Shown here piece after piece: positions 24,281 to 33,534 of a stretch of DNA of 64,000 bases. The position numbers were made by a program, and so were the translations under genes. The DNA is from an uncultured Bacteroidota bacterium. Its GTDB lineage: Bacteria > Bacteroidota > Bacteroidia > Flavobacteriales > Flavobacteriaceae. The notes beneath the pieces are model-generated. The model saw only the letters and a program-made list of their open reading frames with translations. It ran no database searches and was not told where the DNA came from. The stretch lies in contig CABZAE010000001.1 of the NCBI GenBank assembly GCA_902523635.1, forward strand, positions 156,001 through 220,000. Direction: 5' to 3'. Each line of letters begins with the position of its first letter. Position 1 is the first letter of the stretch.

Positions 24281-25846
24281 TTAAAGACCAGGTTGAACAA
24301 TTTTAAAATTATTTTTTAACTTGGCTTTAGCCACTGTATTTTTAACATTTTCCAGGAGTTTTTTTGAGTCGTATATAATACCATCTTTTACAGTGAATTT
24401 AACACCTCCAACTCTCATGATTTCATTTTTATCATTTAGTTTGATGGCACCTGTACCATATAAGACTTTAAGGTTTTCTAATGGGTTTTCCTCAACGATA
24501 AGAAAGTCAGCTAATTTGCCTACTTCAATACTTCCAATTTTATCTGTTGCACCTAAAGCTTCCGCAGCATCAAGTGTAGCAGATTTTATTATTTCTAAAG
24601 GGTAAAAACCAGCCTCTCTTAAAAGTTCCAGTTCTCTGATGAATCCAAAACCATAAAGTTGATATATAAATCCTGAGTCTGAACCTGCAACGACTCTACC
24701 ACCCCTATTTTTGAATTCATTAACAAAAGTCATCCAAAGATCATAATTGTTTTTCCATGCAACTTCTTGTTCAGTTCCCCAGTAATGCCAGTATGATCCA
24801 TGCGAGATTTTACTTGGTTCATAAAATTTCCATAGAGAGGGCAACGTATAAGTTTCATGCCATTCTGCTCTTCGAGCTCTGTGTAAATCCCGACTGGCTT
24901 CGTAAATATTGAATGTTGGAACAATTGTAAAGTCCAGTTCAATTAGTTCATTCATTACATCATTCCATTTTTCAGAAAACGGTGGGGCAGCTTGATTCCA
25001 AAGCTTACCGGCTTCCTCAAACCTATGTTGTTCATTTTGGTAGTTGTAGTTTGGTGGGTAATTTTGAATTGTTCTGTCTTCAAAAAGTGCTTCAGGAAGA
25101 CCATACCAATGTTCCATACTGGTCAATCCAGCTCTAGCTGAATTAAGAACATTCCAACCGACAACTCTCATTTGGGCATGGTGCATTGCTGATCTTAACC
25201 CAATTTTTTTATTTTCGCTCAAAGCAGCTTTCATGATTTTTGGGTCTGAACCAAAAAATTTAATCCCATCAAATCCCATCTTTGCATTTTTTCTAACCCA
25301 TTCTTTGGCTTCCTCAGGAGTATTTATTTCTGATCCTGAGCCAAATCCACTGTATGCATAAATTCTTGGAGCGATAATAGAGTTTTCTTCACTTTGTTTT
25401 TTTAAGCTTAAAGTTAGTTCAGGTGTTAATCCACTAGGTTGTCGAATTGTTGTAATTCCATGCGCCATCCACAACTTGAAAACATAGTCAGGATCTGCAC
25501 CTTGTGATTTTCCTCCAATATGTCCGTGCATATCGATCAAACCTGGAAGAATATACATCCCACTTCCATCTATTTCCTTTCCACCACTTTTTAGAATAGG
25601 ACCACTACTTCTTTTTTTAATTCCTGGGTATCCAACTACTTGTACTTTGGTTATTATATTTTTTTTTACTTCAATATCAACGGGTCCAATTGGTGGAGCA
25701 CCATTTCCATTGATTAAAGTGATACCTCTAATTATCAGCTGATCGTATGGTCCCTCTGATAAATCATTTGCTTGAGGGAAAGCATAAAAAAACTGCAATG
25801 TGATAAGTAATGCACATTGCAGTTTATAAAAACTAGGTATTTTCAT
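24281..25846 (-). CDS. Exported amidohydrolase family protein
   Basis: A 521-residue product with a signal peptide (MKIPSFYKLQCALLITLQFFYAF). The metal-dependent amidohydrolase superfamily barrel is complete: GLIDMHGHIGG (HxH), GFDGIKFFG with the candidate carboxylated Lys, HHAQ and SMEHW supplying His ligands, and AGSDSGF with the final Asp, followed by the cupin-like end LADFLIVEENPLENL. Periplasmic members are often imidazolone/dipeptidase-like enzymes; substrate not determinable. The first 20 codons contain a terminator-like hairpin (see 25786-25825). Encoded 29 bases after Amt on the same strand. Confidence 0.85.
   Translation of the reverse strand: MKIPSFYKLQCALLITLQFFYAFPQANDLSEGPYDQLIIRGITLINGNGAPPIGPVDIEVKKNIITKVQVVGYPGIKKRSSGPILKSGGKEIDGSGMYILPGLIDMHGHIGGKSQGADPDYVFKLWMAHGITTIRQPSGLTPELTLSLKKQSEENSIIAPRIYAYSGFGSGSEINTPEEAKEWVRKNAKMGFDGIKFFGSDPKIMKAALSENKKIGLRSAMHHAQMRVVGWNVLNSARAGLTSMEHWYGLPEALFEDRTIQNYPPNYNYQNEQHRFEEAGKLWNQAAPPFSEKWNDVMNELIELDFTIVPTFNIYEASRDLHRARRAEWHETYTLPSLWKFYEPSKISHGSYWHYWGTEQEVAWKNNYDLWMTFVNEFKNRGGRVVAGSDSGFIYQLYGFGFIRELELLREAGFYPLEIIKSATLDAAEALGATDKIGSIEVGKLADFLIVEENPLENLKVLYGTGAIKLNDKNEIMRVGGVKFTVKDGIIYDSKKLLENVKNTVAKAKLKNNFKIVQPGL
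25786..25825 (-). terminator. Terminator-like hairpin nested in the amidohydrolase signal-peptide codons
   Basis: On the minus strand, AAACTGCAATGTG (25825 to 25813), a 10-base loop, then the exact complement CACATTGCAGTTT, extending into a run of seven T. That is a 13-bp perfect stem with a U-tract, lying 51 bases past the amt stop and inside codons 8-21 of the next gene. The T-run is only on this strand, so the signal is directional. Confidence 0.6.
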
Positions 25847-25875
25847 GAATTTTTTTTCATGAAAGTATGAAAAAT

Positions 25876-27105
25876 TTAGGCTTTAGAAAAGTCAGCATAT
25901 GCACCAGTTCCGTGTTCAGCGATATCCAGACCTTTTTCTTCTTCTTCATCACTGACTCTTAAACCAGCAACAGCTTTAACAACCTGCACAATTATTACGC
26001 CCATAACTACACAGAATAAGCCAGCAATACCTACACAGGCTAGTTGAACCATAAATTGGTCAAAACCTTTCATTGCCCCAAAACAACCTACAGCTAGGGT
26101 ACCCCAAATACCACAAAATAAGTGAACTGGGATGGCACCAACTGGGTCATCTAATTTACATTTGTCAAGAAAAGCCACTCCAAATACTACAATTGGCCCA
26201 GCAATGATTCCAATGAGCATTGCATCATAAACTCCCATTTGATCAGCCCCAGCAGTAATACCTACTAAACCACCAAGAACGCCATTCATGAACATTGTTA
26301 GATCTAAATTACCATAAGCAATTTTTGAAGTAACAGCAGCAGAAATTCCCCCTGCAGCAGCAGCAAGACAAGTGGTAACTAATGTTAAGGATGTTAGTGC
26401 TGGATCTGCAGATAATACTGATCCTCCATTGAATCCAAACCAACCTAACCAGAGGATCAATACACCTGCAGCTGAGAGTGGAATATTCGATCCTGGGATA
26501 GCAACAGGATTACCACTGGAGTCAAACTTTCCTTTTCTAGCTCCGAGAAAGTAAATAACTATCAGTGCACCCCATCCACCAACTGAATGAACAAGAGTTG
26601 ATCCTGCAAAATCATAAAAACCAAAGTAGCTATCAAAAAAACCACCTCCCCATTGCCAAGAACCTACGATAGGATAAACAAAAACAACAAATAAAATAGC
26701 AATTAAGATAAAGGAGGTGATTTTAATTCTTTCGGCCACAGCACCTGAGATAATGGTTGCCGCAGTTGCTGCGAACATCGCTTGAAAAAGATAATCTGTC
26801 CAATATGTGTAACCACCATCAGCATACGTAAGCTGATCATAATCTGCTCCAGGATTTAATCCAGGACCAGGAAAACCTAGTACTTTGTCGATTATACCAA
26901 ACTCACCAGGATACATTAAGTTGAATCCAATGAGACAATATGTTATGATCCCCATTGTGATTACAAAGAAATTTTTAAATAGTATGTTAACTGTGTTTTT
27001 TTGCCTAGTGAGGCCTATCTCTAAAAAAGAGAAGCCCAAGTGCATGAAGAACACAAGAAATGTACAGACCATCATCCATACATTGTTAGCTGTTAATAAT
27101 TCCAT
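25876..27105 (-). CDS. amt: Ammonium transporter
   Basis: A 409-residue, eleven-span Amt/MEP/Rh protein. Conserved blocks: FSFLEIGLTRQKN, WTDYLFQAMFAATAATIISGAVAER, DFAGSTLVHSVGGWGAL with the first pore His, WLGWFGFNGGS and the second pore His in IPVHLFCGIWGTLAVG. Passes ammonium into the cell. A barrel-protein gene lies 30 bases upstream on the same strand; no PII (glnK) gene is seen in the window. Confidence 0.95.
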   Translation of the reverse strand: MELLTANNVWMMVCTFLVFFMHLGFSFLEIGLTRQKNTVNILFKNFFVITMGIITYCLIGFNLMYPGEFGIIDKVLGFPGPGLNPGADYDQLTYADGGYTYWTDYLFQAMFAATAATIISGAVAERIKITSFILIAILFVVFVYPIVGSWQWGGGFFDSYFGFYDFAGSTLVHSVGGWGALIVIYFLGARKGKFDSSGNPVAIPGSNIPLSAAGVLILWLGWFGFNGGSVLSADPALTSLTLVTTCLAAAAGGISAAVTSKIAYGNLDLTMFMNGVLGGLVGITAGADQMGVYDAMLIGIIAGPIVVFGVAFLDKCKLDDPVGAIPVHLFCGIWGTLAVGCFGAMKGFDQFMVQLACVGIAGLFCVVMGVIIVQVVKAVAGLRVSDEEEEKGLDIAEHGTGAYADFSKA

Positions 27106-27135
27106 AGTTAATAATTTTTTTTTAGTTAGATTAAT

Positions 27136-27807
27136 TTAAAAACTAGCTCCAAAGACTAAAAATGCAGCCTCACTGTCGGGATTATAAATAAAAGACCCAA
27201 ATACTGGTAGAGAATATTCTTCAGTAATTTTAATGTCTTTAGAACCACCAAAAGAAAGATTCACCAAACCGCTATCTCCTCCAGCATAAAAAGCTGCATC
27301 ACCGTCACTACCAAAGCCAATACCGATATCAACAGCTCCAGCAGAGAAACCAGCTTCAACGTAAAGAGCCTCAGCATCAGTAAAATATCCAACGGTTAGG
27401 TCCAAACCACCCAAACTTGTTGATCCAGAAATTTCCATCCAATCACTGTCGAAAAGTCCAGGGTTACCAGCACCATAAGTACCATTGTTGGTTGGGAAAG
27501 AATAATTTGTCAAAGTAAGTGCCAATGGCCCGAAGTCATATGAAACCCATAGGTCTAATTCGTTACCACCACCACTCGCAGTAGTAGGGAAGCTACCCCA
27601 AACACCTCCAGTTAAGGAACCAGAACCAAGTTCCATCCAGGGTTGAATGTGAGCTCCTGATCCAAATTGTGTACCTCTCCATACATATGAACTAACCACA
27701 TCGGCTCCAAAATCTTGGGCCTGTAAAGTACTTGTTTTAATACCGACGACTATCGTAGCAAAGGGAACAAGCAAACCAATTAAAAGTTTATTTATATTTT
27801 TTTTCAT
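27136..27807 (-). CDS. Putative outer-membrane porin-like protein associated with Amt
   Basis: A 223-residue product with a signal peptide cleaved near TLQAQ-DFG. The mature part starts GADVVSSYVWRGTQFGSG, as in TorF-family/short beta-barrel proteins, and consists of Gly/Ser-rich alternating strands ending in FGASF with a terminal Phe, the outer-membrane barrel signature. Its position directly upstream of amt suggests a role in ammonium or amine passage through the outer membrane; this is inferred from context. The 205-base gap upstream holds no further gene. Confidence 0.78.
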   Translation of the reverse strand: MKKNINKLLIGLLVPFATIVVGIKTSTLQAQDFGADVVSSYVWRGTQFGSGAHIQPWMELGSGSLTGGVWGSFPTTASGGGNELDLWVSYDFGPLALTLTNYSFPTNNGTYGAGNPGLFDSDWMEISGSTSLGGLDLTVGYFTDAEALYVEAGFSAGAVDIGIGFGSDGDAAFYAGGDSGLVNLSFGGSKDIKITEEYSLPVFGSFIYNPDSEAAFLVFGASF

Positions 27808-28012
27808 TTTGTTTTGCGTTATAATTAGTAAATAGTTGAATTTGTTAAATATTATATATCGAATTTACATTTTTAGTAAATTAAATTCATAGAAAATATC
27901 AATATTCACATCATTTTTTCTGATTTGATAATTTATGTATTATAAAATTTTTAAATGATTAAAATTGAGATGCTTAAATTATGAATTTGAACAATTTTGT
28001 TTTAAACGGATT

Positions 28013-28378
28013 TTACTTTGCAAGTTGTAATCCTAAATACATAGAAATAAAACACAGCACAATTGTTAAAGTTGTGTAAGAAATTGATTCTATAAAACTT
28101 CCATTTTTTAACATCTCTATGTTTTCATAAGTAAAAGTGGAAAATGTTGTTAATCCACCGCAAAATCCTGTTCCAATCAAAATTGATGATGTAGACTCAA
28201 TCTGATTACTTTTTACAAGGTGTCCCATCAATAATCCCAATATTAAACATCCAATTATATTAGAAAAAGAAGTTGTTATCGGGTACTTATGTATGTTAAG
28301 AATTGGAATGGAATTTAACAAGAATCTTAATATACTTCCAAAACCCCCACCAATAAAAACCAGTATTAAATTTTTCAT
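28013..28378 (-). CDS. crcB: Fluoride ion exporter CrcB/Fluc
   Basis: A 121-residue, four-span protein. Start is the ATG at 28378, which overlaps the stop of the upstream gene as ATGA; a longer frame to 28444 has a non-family extension. Motifs: GGGFGSILRF, NIIGCLILG (Fluc Asn), GFCGGLTTFSTFTYE with the double Thr/Phe track. Exports F- as a dual-topology dimer. No fluoride riboswitch is visible upstream. Confidence 0.93.
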   Translation of the reverse strand: MKNLILVFIGGGFGSILRFLLNSIPILNIHKYPITTSFSNIIGCLILGLLMGHLVKSNQIESTSSILIGTGFCGGLTTFSTFTYENIEMLKNGSFIESISYTTLTIVLCFISMYLGLQLAK

Positions 28379-28563
28379 GAAACACTTATCCTTTTTAAAA
28401 TTACCAATAATGATACAAATAAGATAAATCCAAAAAACACCCATTTTACGTCAGAATAAATTCCTTTAAGACGTTTAAGATCCTTGTTGTAACTAATAAT
28501 TACCAACAATAAAAAACTAACAAAAAAAAGTATTGCGAATATTATTTGTCCAGTACTAAACAT
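28375..28563 (-). CDS. Small two-span membrane protein upstream of crcB
   Basis: A 62-residue protein, MFSTGQIIFAILFFVSFLL..., with spans at about 6-24 and 41-57 and a basic loop YNKDLKRLKGIYSDVK between. It resembles a conserved short protein found in many flavobacteria at this position, but I know no function. Overlaps crcB by 4 bases, so it is translationally coupled and may be relevant to fluoride or ion handling (inference). Confidence 0.75.
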   Translation of the reverse strand: MFSTGQIIFAILFFVSFLLLVIISYNKDLKRLKGIYSDVKWVFFGFILFVSLLVILKRISVS

Positions 28564-28597
28564 AAATATTTAAATTCGATAAATAAATAATTAATAT

Positions 28598-28981
28598 ATG
28601 AAACATCAATTAAATTCCGTTAAAAAATTTCATCAAGTTTATAAACTTACATATTCAGAATTACCAATTGCGAAAATTAAAAAAGAGACCATTAAATTGA
28701 GATACAATTTGATGGCTGAGGAAAATCAAGAATATTTTGACGCAGCTAACAACGATGATTTGGTAGAAGTTGCTGATGCATTAGGAGATATGTTATACAT
28801 TTTGTGTGGGACAATAATAGAACATGGTTTTCAACACAAAATTGAAGAGATCTTTGACGAGATACAAAGAAGTAATATGAGCAAATTAGATAGTAACGGA
28901 TTACCAATTTATAGAGATGATGGAAAGGTGATGAAAGGTCCAAATTATTTTAAGCCCGATATTTCAGGAATACTTGGTTAA
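28598..28981 (+). CDS. MazG-like NTP pyrophosphohydrolase family protein
   Basis: A 127-residue all-alpha protein. EENQEYFDAANNDD followed 8 residues later by EVADALGDMLYILCG is the ExxE...ExxD metal-binding pattern of the MazG / dUTPase-2 / HisE fold. The C-terminal RDDGKVMKGPNYFKPDI is typical of a stand-alone subgroup of nucleotide pyrophosphohydrolases. Substrate not fixed; probably house-cleaning of noncanonical NTPs. Converges on the BCAT gene with 4 bases of overlap. Confidence 0.83.
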   Translation: MKHQLNSVKKFHQVYKLTYSELPIAKIKKETIKLRYNLMAEENQEYFDAANNDDLVEVADALGDMLYILCGTIIEHGFQHKIEEIFDEIQRSNMSKLDSNGLPIYRDDGKVMKGPNYFKPDISGILG

Positions 28982-30024
28982 ACTTCGACTCTCCAATTAA
29001 AAGGATCCTTAGAGATATTATATTGAATCTCATTAAGTTTCTTTTTTAAAGTAGCAGACCAAGAATTTTTAATTTCCTTCATTTCATAATAGTTGTCTTC
29101 GTGACCAAAGCCGGCAATGGGTAGAACAACAACTGCTGTACCACAACCAAAAATTTCTTTTAAATTTCCTGATGAGTGTGCATTCACTATCTCTTTAACA
29201 GAAAGTGGTCTAATCTTAACTTTTATGCCGCTATTTTTAGCAATTTCGATTAGACTTTTCCTGGTTATGCCATCAAGAATACTGTCACTTGTTGGAGGGG
29301 TAATTAAAGTATCGTCAATTCTGAAAAAAAGATTCATTGTACCAGCCTCTTCAATATATTCATGGCTTGAAGAGTCAGTCCAAATTATTTGTTGAAAACC
29401 CCGATCTCTGGCAAGCATAGTGGGATAAAATTGAGCTGCATAATTTCCAGCAGCTTTTGCATATCCAACTCCACCTTTAGCGGCTCGGCTGTAAGATTTT
29501 TCAATTTTAACTTTAACTTTTCCTGAATAGTATAGTTTTGCTGGAGTACAAATGATCATAAACTTATACTGGTTAGCTTCATTTGCGTTGATACTTGGTT
29601 GATCAGCAAAAATAAATGGTCTTATGTATAAGGAATTTCCTAAACCAGGTTTAACCCAGTCCTTATCTAATTCTACTAATTTTCTTATTCCTTCTATAAA
29701 AATTTCTTTATTTGGAACGGGCATGGCAAGTCGTTCACATGATTTTGAAATTCTTTTGTAGTTTTCTAATGGTCTGAAGAGCCATGTCTTTCCATTTTTG
29801 TCTTTGTATGCTTTCATTCCTTCGAAACAAGCTTGTCCATAGTGAAGGGAACGTGCAGATGGATCTATTAATATGGGTTTATATGGTTCAATCATCCCAT
29901 TATTCCATTTTCCATCAACATATGAACAGCTAAACATATGATCACTAAAAACAGAACCAAAATCTAAATTTTCAAAATCTATATTTCTGATTTTTGATTT
30001 TTTAATTTTGAAAATTTTCATCAT
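28978..30024 (-). CDS. ilvE: Branched-chain amino acid aminotransferase
   Basis: A 348-residue fold-type IV PLP enzyme. SARSLHYGQACFEGMKAY near 56-73, SLYIRPFIFA, the PLP Lys190 in GGVGYAKAAGNYAA, and EEAGTMNLFF with the cofactor-binding Glu all match BCAT. It interconverts Leu/Ile/Val and their 2-oxo acids with 2-oxoglutarate. Two adjacent ATGs (30024 and 30021) are both possible starts. No other ilv gene is nearby. Confidence 0.93.
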   Translation of the reverse strand: MMKIFKIKKSKIRNIDFENLDFGSVFSDHMFSCSYVDGKWNNGMIEPYKPILIDPSARSLHYGQACFEGMKAYKDKNGKTWLFRPLENYKRISKSCERLAMPVPNKEIFIEGIRKLVELDKDWVKPGLGNSLYIRPFIFADQPSINANEANQYKFMIICTPAKLYYSGKVKVKIEKSYSRAAKGGVGYAKAAGNYAAQFYPTMLARDRGFQQIIWTDSSSHEYIEEAGTMNLFFRIDDTLITPPTSDSILDGITRKSLIEIAKNSGIKVKIRPLSVKEIVNAHSSGNLKEIFGCGTAVVVLPIAGFGHEDNYYEMKEIKNSWSATLKKKLNEIQYNISKDPFNWRVEV

Positions 30025-30077
30025 GCAAATTATTATTTGTAAAATTACAAATTAACTTTAATCATTGAACGTAAACA

Positions 30078-30992
30078 ATGAGATTTTTAATAACCGGAGG
30101 CACTGGACTTATTGGAAAACAGATTGTAAGATTATTAGAAAAAAGGGGAGATGAAGTTCATGTTTTGTCAAGAGGAAAAAAATATTTCAAAAATTCAAAT
30201 AAGGTCAAATTTTTTCATTGGGATCCTGAAGTTGGTTCGATTGATCTCAATTCACTAGACGGTGTTGACACTGTTATTAATCTAGCCGGTACACCTATCG
30301 CTCAGTTTTGGACCAACAAAATTAAAAGATCAATATTAAATAGCAGGATCAACTCAGTGAAATTATTGACAGATGCTGTAAATAATCATAATAGAAACAA
30401 CATTAAGTTGTTTCTAAATGCATCAGCTATTGGAATTTACCCATCAAACAGTGGTCTGCTCATTGACGAAAGTTTCGAGTATAAATCTGAATCTTTTCTA
30501 GGAAATGTGGTTGATTCCTGGGAAAAAAGCACCGAAAGCATTAAGGATTTGAAAATTAAAACTTCCATATTGAGAATTGGTCTTGTTTTGTCAAATGAAT
30601 CAGGATTTTTTAAATCAATATGTTTTCCAACAAGGTTTTATTTGGGTTGTTGGTTTGGAGATGGTAACAATTATTATTCATGGATTCACTTAGATGATCT
30701 TGTAAGTTCCATAATTTACATTGCAGATAAAAATCTAACAGGAAAATTTAATTTAGTTTCCCCAGAACCAGTTACTAGTAAATTTTTTATGAAAAAATTA
30801 GCTTTTCTATTAGAAAAAAAAATTGTATTACCATCAATTCCAGTAAAAATTATCAAATGTTTGCCCAGTGGAATGTCAGAATTATTTCTTTTTGACCAAA
30901 AGGTAAGTTGTGATAAATTATTAAAAAATGGATTTACTTTTAAATATGGAAATTTAGAGATTGCTTTAAAAAATTTGCTAAATAAATTATGA
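30078..30992 (+). CDS. TIGR01777 family NAD-dependent epimerase (YfcH-like)
   Basis: A 304-residue SDR: GGTGLIGKQIV at 7-17, INLAGTPIAQFWT with the family-specific AG.PI segment, NASAIGIYP, RIGLVLSNESG, YYSWIHLDDLV and a C-terminal domain (LPSIPVKIIKCLPSGMSELF). This is the TIGR01777/YfcH (Sula-like) pattern; function uncharacterised, probably nucleotide-sugar or cofactor related. Lies just upstream of the grpE promoter. Confidence 0.87.
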   Translation: MRFLITGGTGLIGKQIVRLLEKRGDEVHVLSRGKKYFKNSNKVKFFHWDPEVGSIDLNSLDGVDTVINLAGTPIAQFWTNKIKRSILNSRINSVKLLTDAVNNHNRNNIKLFLNASAIGIYPSNSGLLIDESFEYKSESFLGNVVDSWEKSTESIKDLKIKTSILRIGLVLSNESGFFKSICFPTRFYLGCWFGDGNNYYSWIHLDDLVSSIIYIADKNLTGKFNLVSPEPVTSKFFMKKLAFLLEKKIVLPSIPVKIIKCLPSGMSELFLFDQKVSCDKLLKNGFTFKYGNLEIALKNLLNKL

Positions 30993-30996
30993 CATT

Positions 30997-31028
30997 TTGA
31001 CAAATTCAATTTTTTGGCAGTACTTTTG
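30997..31028 (+). promoter_or_regulatory. Promoter of grpE-dnaJ
   Basis: TTG (30997-30999), 21-base spacer, TACTTTTG (31021-31028): full consensus, with a start near 31034 and the grpE ATG at 31042. No CIRCE repeat is visible, so there is no sign of HrcA control. Confidence 0.65.
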
Positions 31029-31041
31029 AACAGTTATTTGC

Positions 31042-31539
31042 ATGACAAAAAAATCCAAAAATAGTACAAAGAAGAAACCTTCCTTAAAAGATAAAATAAC
31101 TGAACTTGAGTCAGTTATAAAAGATGAAAAAGATAAATTTCTAAGGTTGTTTGCTGAATTTGAAAATTACAAGAGGCGTACATCCAAAGAGAGGTTAGAA
31201 CTTTATAAAACAGCCTCAATGGAGCTTATGACCTCTTTGTTACCCATCATTGATGACCTTGAAAGAGCATCAGCTGAATTTTCCAGATCCAAAGACAAAC
31301 AATTAACTGAAGGTTTTTCCATTATAAAAAATAAGTTTAATGAAACGTTAAAATCTCAAGGCCTAAGTGAGATTGAAGTAAAAAGTGGAGACGAATTTGA
31401 CGTTGAAAAACATGAAGCCATTACACAGATAACTGCACAGAGTAACAAAATGAAAGGAAAAGTTGTTGATGTCACTGAAAAAGGTTTCAAACTTGGAGAA
31501 AAAATTATTAGATATCCAAAAGTGGTTGTAGGTAAATAG
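31042..31539 (+). CDS. grpE: Nucleotide exchange factor GrpE
   Basis: A 165-residue protein with a Lys/Ser-rich start, a long coiled coil (residues about 14-80) containing [15 protein letters not shown], and the four-helix/beta-wing part with [11 protein letters not shown] and [10 protein letters not shown], ending [24 protein letters not shown]. Releases ADP from DnaK. dnaJ follows after two bases; dnaK is not in this window. Confidence 0.94.
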   Translation: MTKKSKNSTKKKPSLKDKITELESVIKDEKDKFLRLFAEFENYKRRTSKERLELYKTASMELMTSLLPIIDDLERASAEFSRSKDKQLTEGFSIIKNKFNETLKSQGLSEIEVKSGDEFDVEKHEAITQITAQSNKMKGKVVDVTEKGFKLGEKIIRYPKVVVGK

Positions 31540-31541
31540 TA

Positions 31542-32648
31542 ATGAAAGAGGATTATTATGACATACTTGGAATAAGTAAATCAGCTTCTGAAAGCGAAAT
31601 CAAAAAAGCTTACAGAAAGCTTGCGATTAAATATCACCCTGACAAAAATCCAGGCGATAAGAATGCTGAAGAAAAATTCAAAAAAGCTGCAGAAGCCTAT
31701 GAAGTTTTAGGAAACAGTGAAAAAAGATCGAAATATGATCAGTTTGGTCACTCAGCATTTGATGGAGCCGGTGGATTTGGTGCTGGGGGGATGAACATGG
31801 ATGATATTTTTAGTCAATTTGGTGATATTTTTGGTGGTGCATTTAGTGGTTTTGGCGGATTTGGTGGTTCAGGTCAAAGAACAATCAAGGGTAGTAACCT
31901 CAGAATTAGGGTGAAGCTGGATCTTAAGGAAATTGTATTGGGCTGTGAAAAGAAGATTAAAGTTAAAAGAAAAATTAAAGCACCAGGTGTTACTTACAAA
32001 AGCTGTCCCAGCTGCAATGGAACCGGCCAAGTAATGAGAGTAACCAATACAATATTGGGCAGAATGCAATCCTCTTCAACTTGCCCAACCTGTTCAGGTT
32101 CTGGTCAAGTAGTTTCCAACAGACCTCCTAACACTGATTCCAATGGGTTACTTTTTTCTGATGAAACAGTATTGGTTAAGATACCCTCCGGAGTCGAAGA
32201 AGGCATGCAACTAAAAGTTTCTGGAAAAGGAAATGATTCACCTGGGAGTGGTGTTCCAGGCGACTTAATTGTTTTGATTCAAGAAAATGAGCACCCGAAT
32301 TTAAAAAGAGAAGGTAATAACCTTCATTATGATCTGTATATTAGCATTTCAGATGCCGTTCTTGGAGTTTCTAAAGAAATAGAAACGGTTACTGGAAATG
32401 TTAGAATTAAGCTTGAATCAGGAATCCAATCAGGTAAAATTCTTAGATTAAGAGGAAAGGGAATATCTAGTGTTAACTCATATAGTGCTGGTGATTTATT
32501 GGTCCATGTAAACGTATGGACACCTAAGATATTAAACAAGGAACAAAAACTTTTCTTTGAGTCAATGAAGGATAATGACAATTTTACTCCTTCACCTGAA
32601 AAAGGTGATAAATCATTTTTTGAAAAGGTTAAGGACATGTTTTCCTGA
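31542..32648 (+). CDS. dnaJ: Chaperone DnaJ with a single zinc site
   Basis: A 368-residue type A J protein: J domain 3-68 with HPD at 32-34, Gly/Phe-rich region 74-110, then a reduced Cys-rich domain. Only two Cys motifs are present, CPSCNGTG (155-162) and CPTCSGSG (181-188); the outer pair that forms zinc site I in E. coli DnaJ is absent. The substrate-binding beta domains and PGDLIVLIQ and [11 protein letters not shown] follow. Co-chaperone for DnaK; co-transcribed with grpE. The reduced zinc domain fits Bacteroidota relatives and is not a frameshift. Confidence 0.94.
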   Translation: MKEDYYDILGISKSASESEIKKAYRKLAIKYHPDKNPGDKNAEEKFKKAAEAYEVLGNSEKRSKYDQFGHSAFDGAGGFGAGGMNMDDIFSQFGDIFGGAFSGFGGFGGSGQRTIKGSNLRIRVKLDLKEIVLGCEKKIKVKRKIKAPGVTYKSCPSCNGTGQVMRVTNTILGRMQSSSTCPTCSGSGQVVSNRPPNTDSNGLLFSDETVLVKIPSGVEEGMQLKVSGKGNDSPGSGVPGDLIVLIQENEHPNLKREGNNLHYDLYISISDAVLGVSKEIETVTGNVRIKLESGIQSGKILRLRGKGISSVNSYSAGDLLVHVNVWTPKILNKEQKLFFESMKDNDNFTPSPEKGDKSFFEKVKDMFS

Positions 32649-32707
32649 CATAATTATATCAAAATCCACATACCTTGAATTTGATTATATTTAATAAATA
32701 TATTCAA

Positions 32708-33526
32708 ATGAACAAGTTTATCGATTTTATTAATCAAGAGCACTTCATCACTGAGAATATTAAATTTTCAATATTCACAATATTGTTGGTTTCCTCAATT
32801 TTCTTTGTAACATATTTGTTTTTAAAGCTCATAAAAAAAATTGCTACCAAAAAATTAGATGAGGAAAGAAAATTAAAGTTTAAATCAGTTTTTTCATTTT
32901 TCAATTATTTTGTATATCTAATTGTTGCCCTCATAACTTTTCAAAACTTTGGTATCAATTTAACTGGAATTTTTGCGGCATCCGCTGCACTTCTTGTTGG
33001 TGTAGGTCTTGCCTTGCAAACATTTTTTCAAGATATCATCTCGGGTATTTTGATTTTAGCTGATCAAACAGTTCATGTTGGTGACATTATAGAAATCGAT
33101 GGTAAAGTAGGAAGAGTTGAAAACATCAAAATAAGAACAACAAGAGCAGTTACGTTTGACAACAAGGTTCTAATTATACCTAATCATAAATACTTAACAA
33201 ATACGTTATTTAACTGGACTGAAAATGGCACAATTCTTAGGGGGAATGTTTCAGTAGGTGTTTCATATGACTCTGATGTTGATAAGGTTAAAGAAATACT
33301 ATTAGAAATTGCAAATTCCCATCCAAATTTGATCAAAAATCCGACTCCAAAAGTTATGTTTAAAAATTTTGGCGAAAGCTCTTTAGATTTTGAACTCTTT
33401 TTTACCTATAACAATGGTTTTCGAATTAATTTGGTGGAAAGTGATATAAGATTCTTGATCCATAAAAAATTTAAAGAAAACAAAATTGAAATTCCCTATC
33501 CTCAAAGGGTTGTTCACACTAAATAA
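32708..33526 (+). CDS. Small-conductance mechanosensitive channel (MscS family)
   Basis: A 272-residue protein with the start set at the ATG at 32708 (MNKFIDFINQEHF); an in-frame ATG at 32675 adds 11 residues. Three N-terminal spans; the pore helix GIFAASAALLVGVGLALQTFFQDIISGI has the Gly/Ala packing of MscS TM3; then the beta domain VGDIIEIDGKVGRVENIKIRTT and VLIIPNHKYL. Opens under membrane tension to release solutes. First of five closely spaced plus-strand genes. Confidence 0.93.
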   Translation: MNKFIDFINQEHFITENIKFSIFTILLVSSIFFVTYLFLKLIKKIATKKLDEERKLKFKSVFSFFNYFVYLIVALITFQNFGINLTGIFAASAALLVGVGLALQTFFQDIISGILILADQTVHVGDIIEIDGKVGRVENIKIRTTRAVTFDNKVLIIPNHKYLTNTLFNWTENGTILRGNVSVGVSYDSDVDKVKEILLEIANSHPNLIKNPTPKVMFKNFGESSLDFELFFTYNNGFRINLVESDIRFLIHKKFKENKIEIPYPQRVVHTK

Positions 33527-33534
33527 AATTAACA

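Noticed and set aside
28445..28600. Fluoride riboswitch for crcB.
   Set aside because: The conserved GGNGAUG start and downstream pairing are not present upstream of the crcB pair.
32655..32700. Inverted repeat ATCAAA ... TTTGAT after dnaJ as a terminator.
   Set aside because: The stem is only about 6 bp of A/T with a long loop and no T-run.
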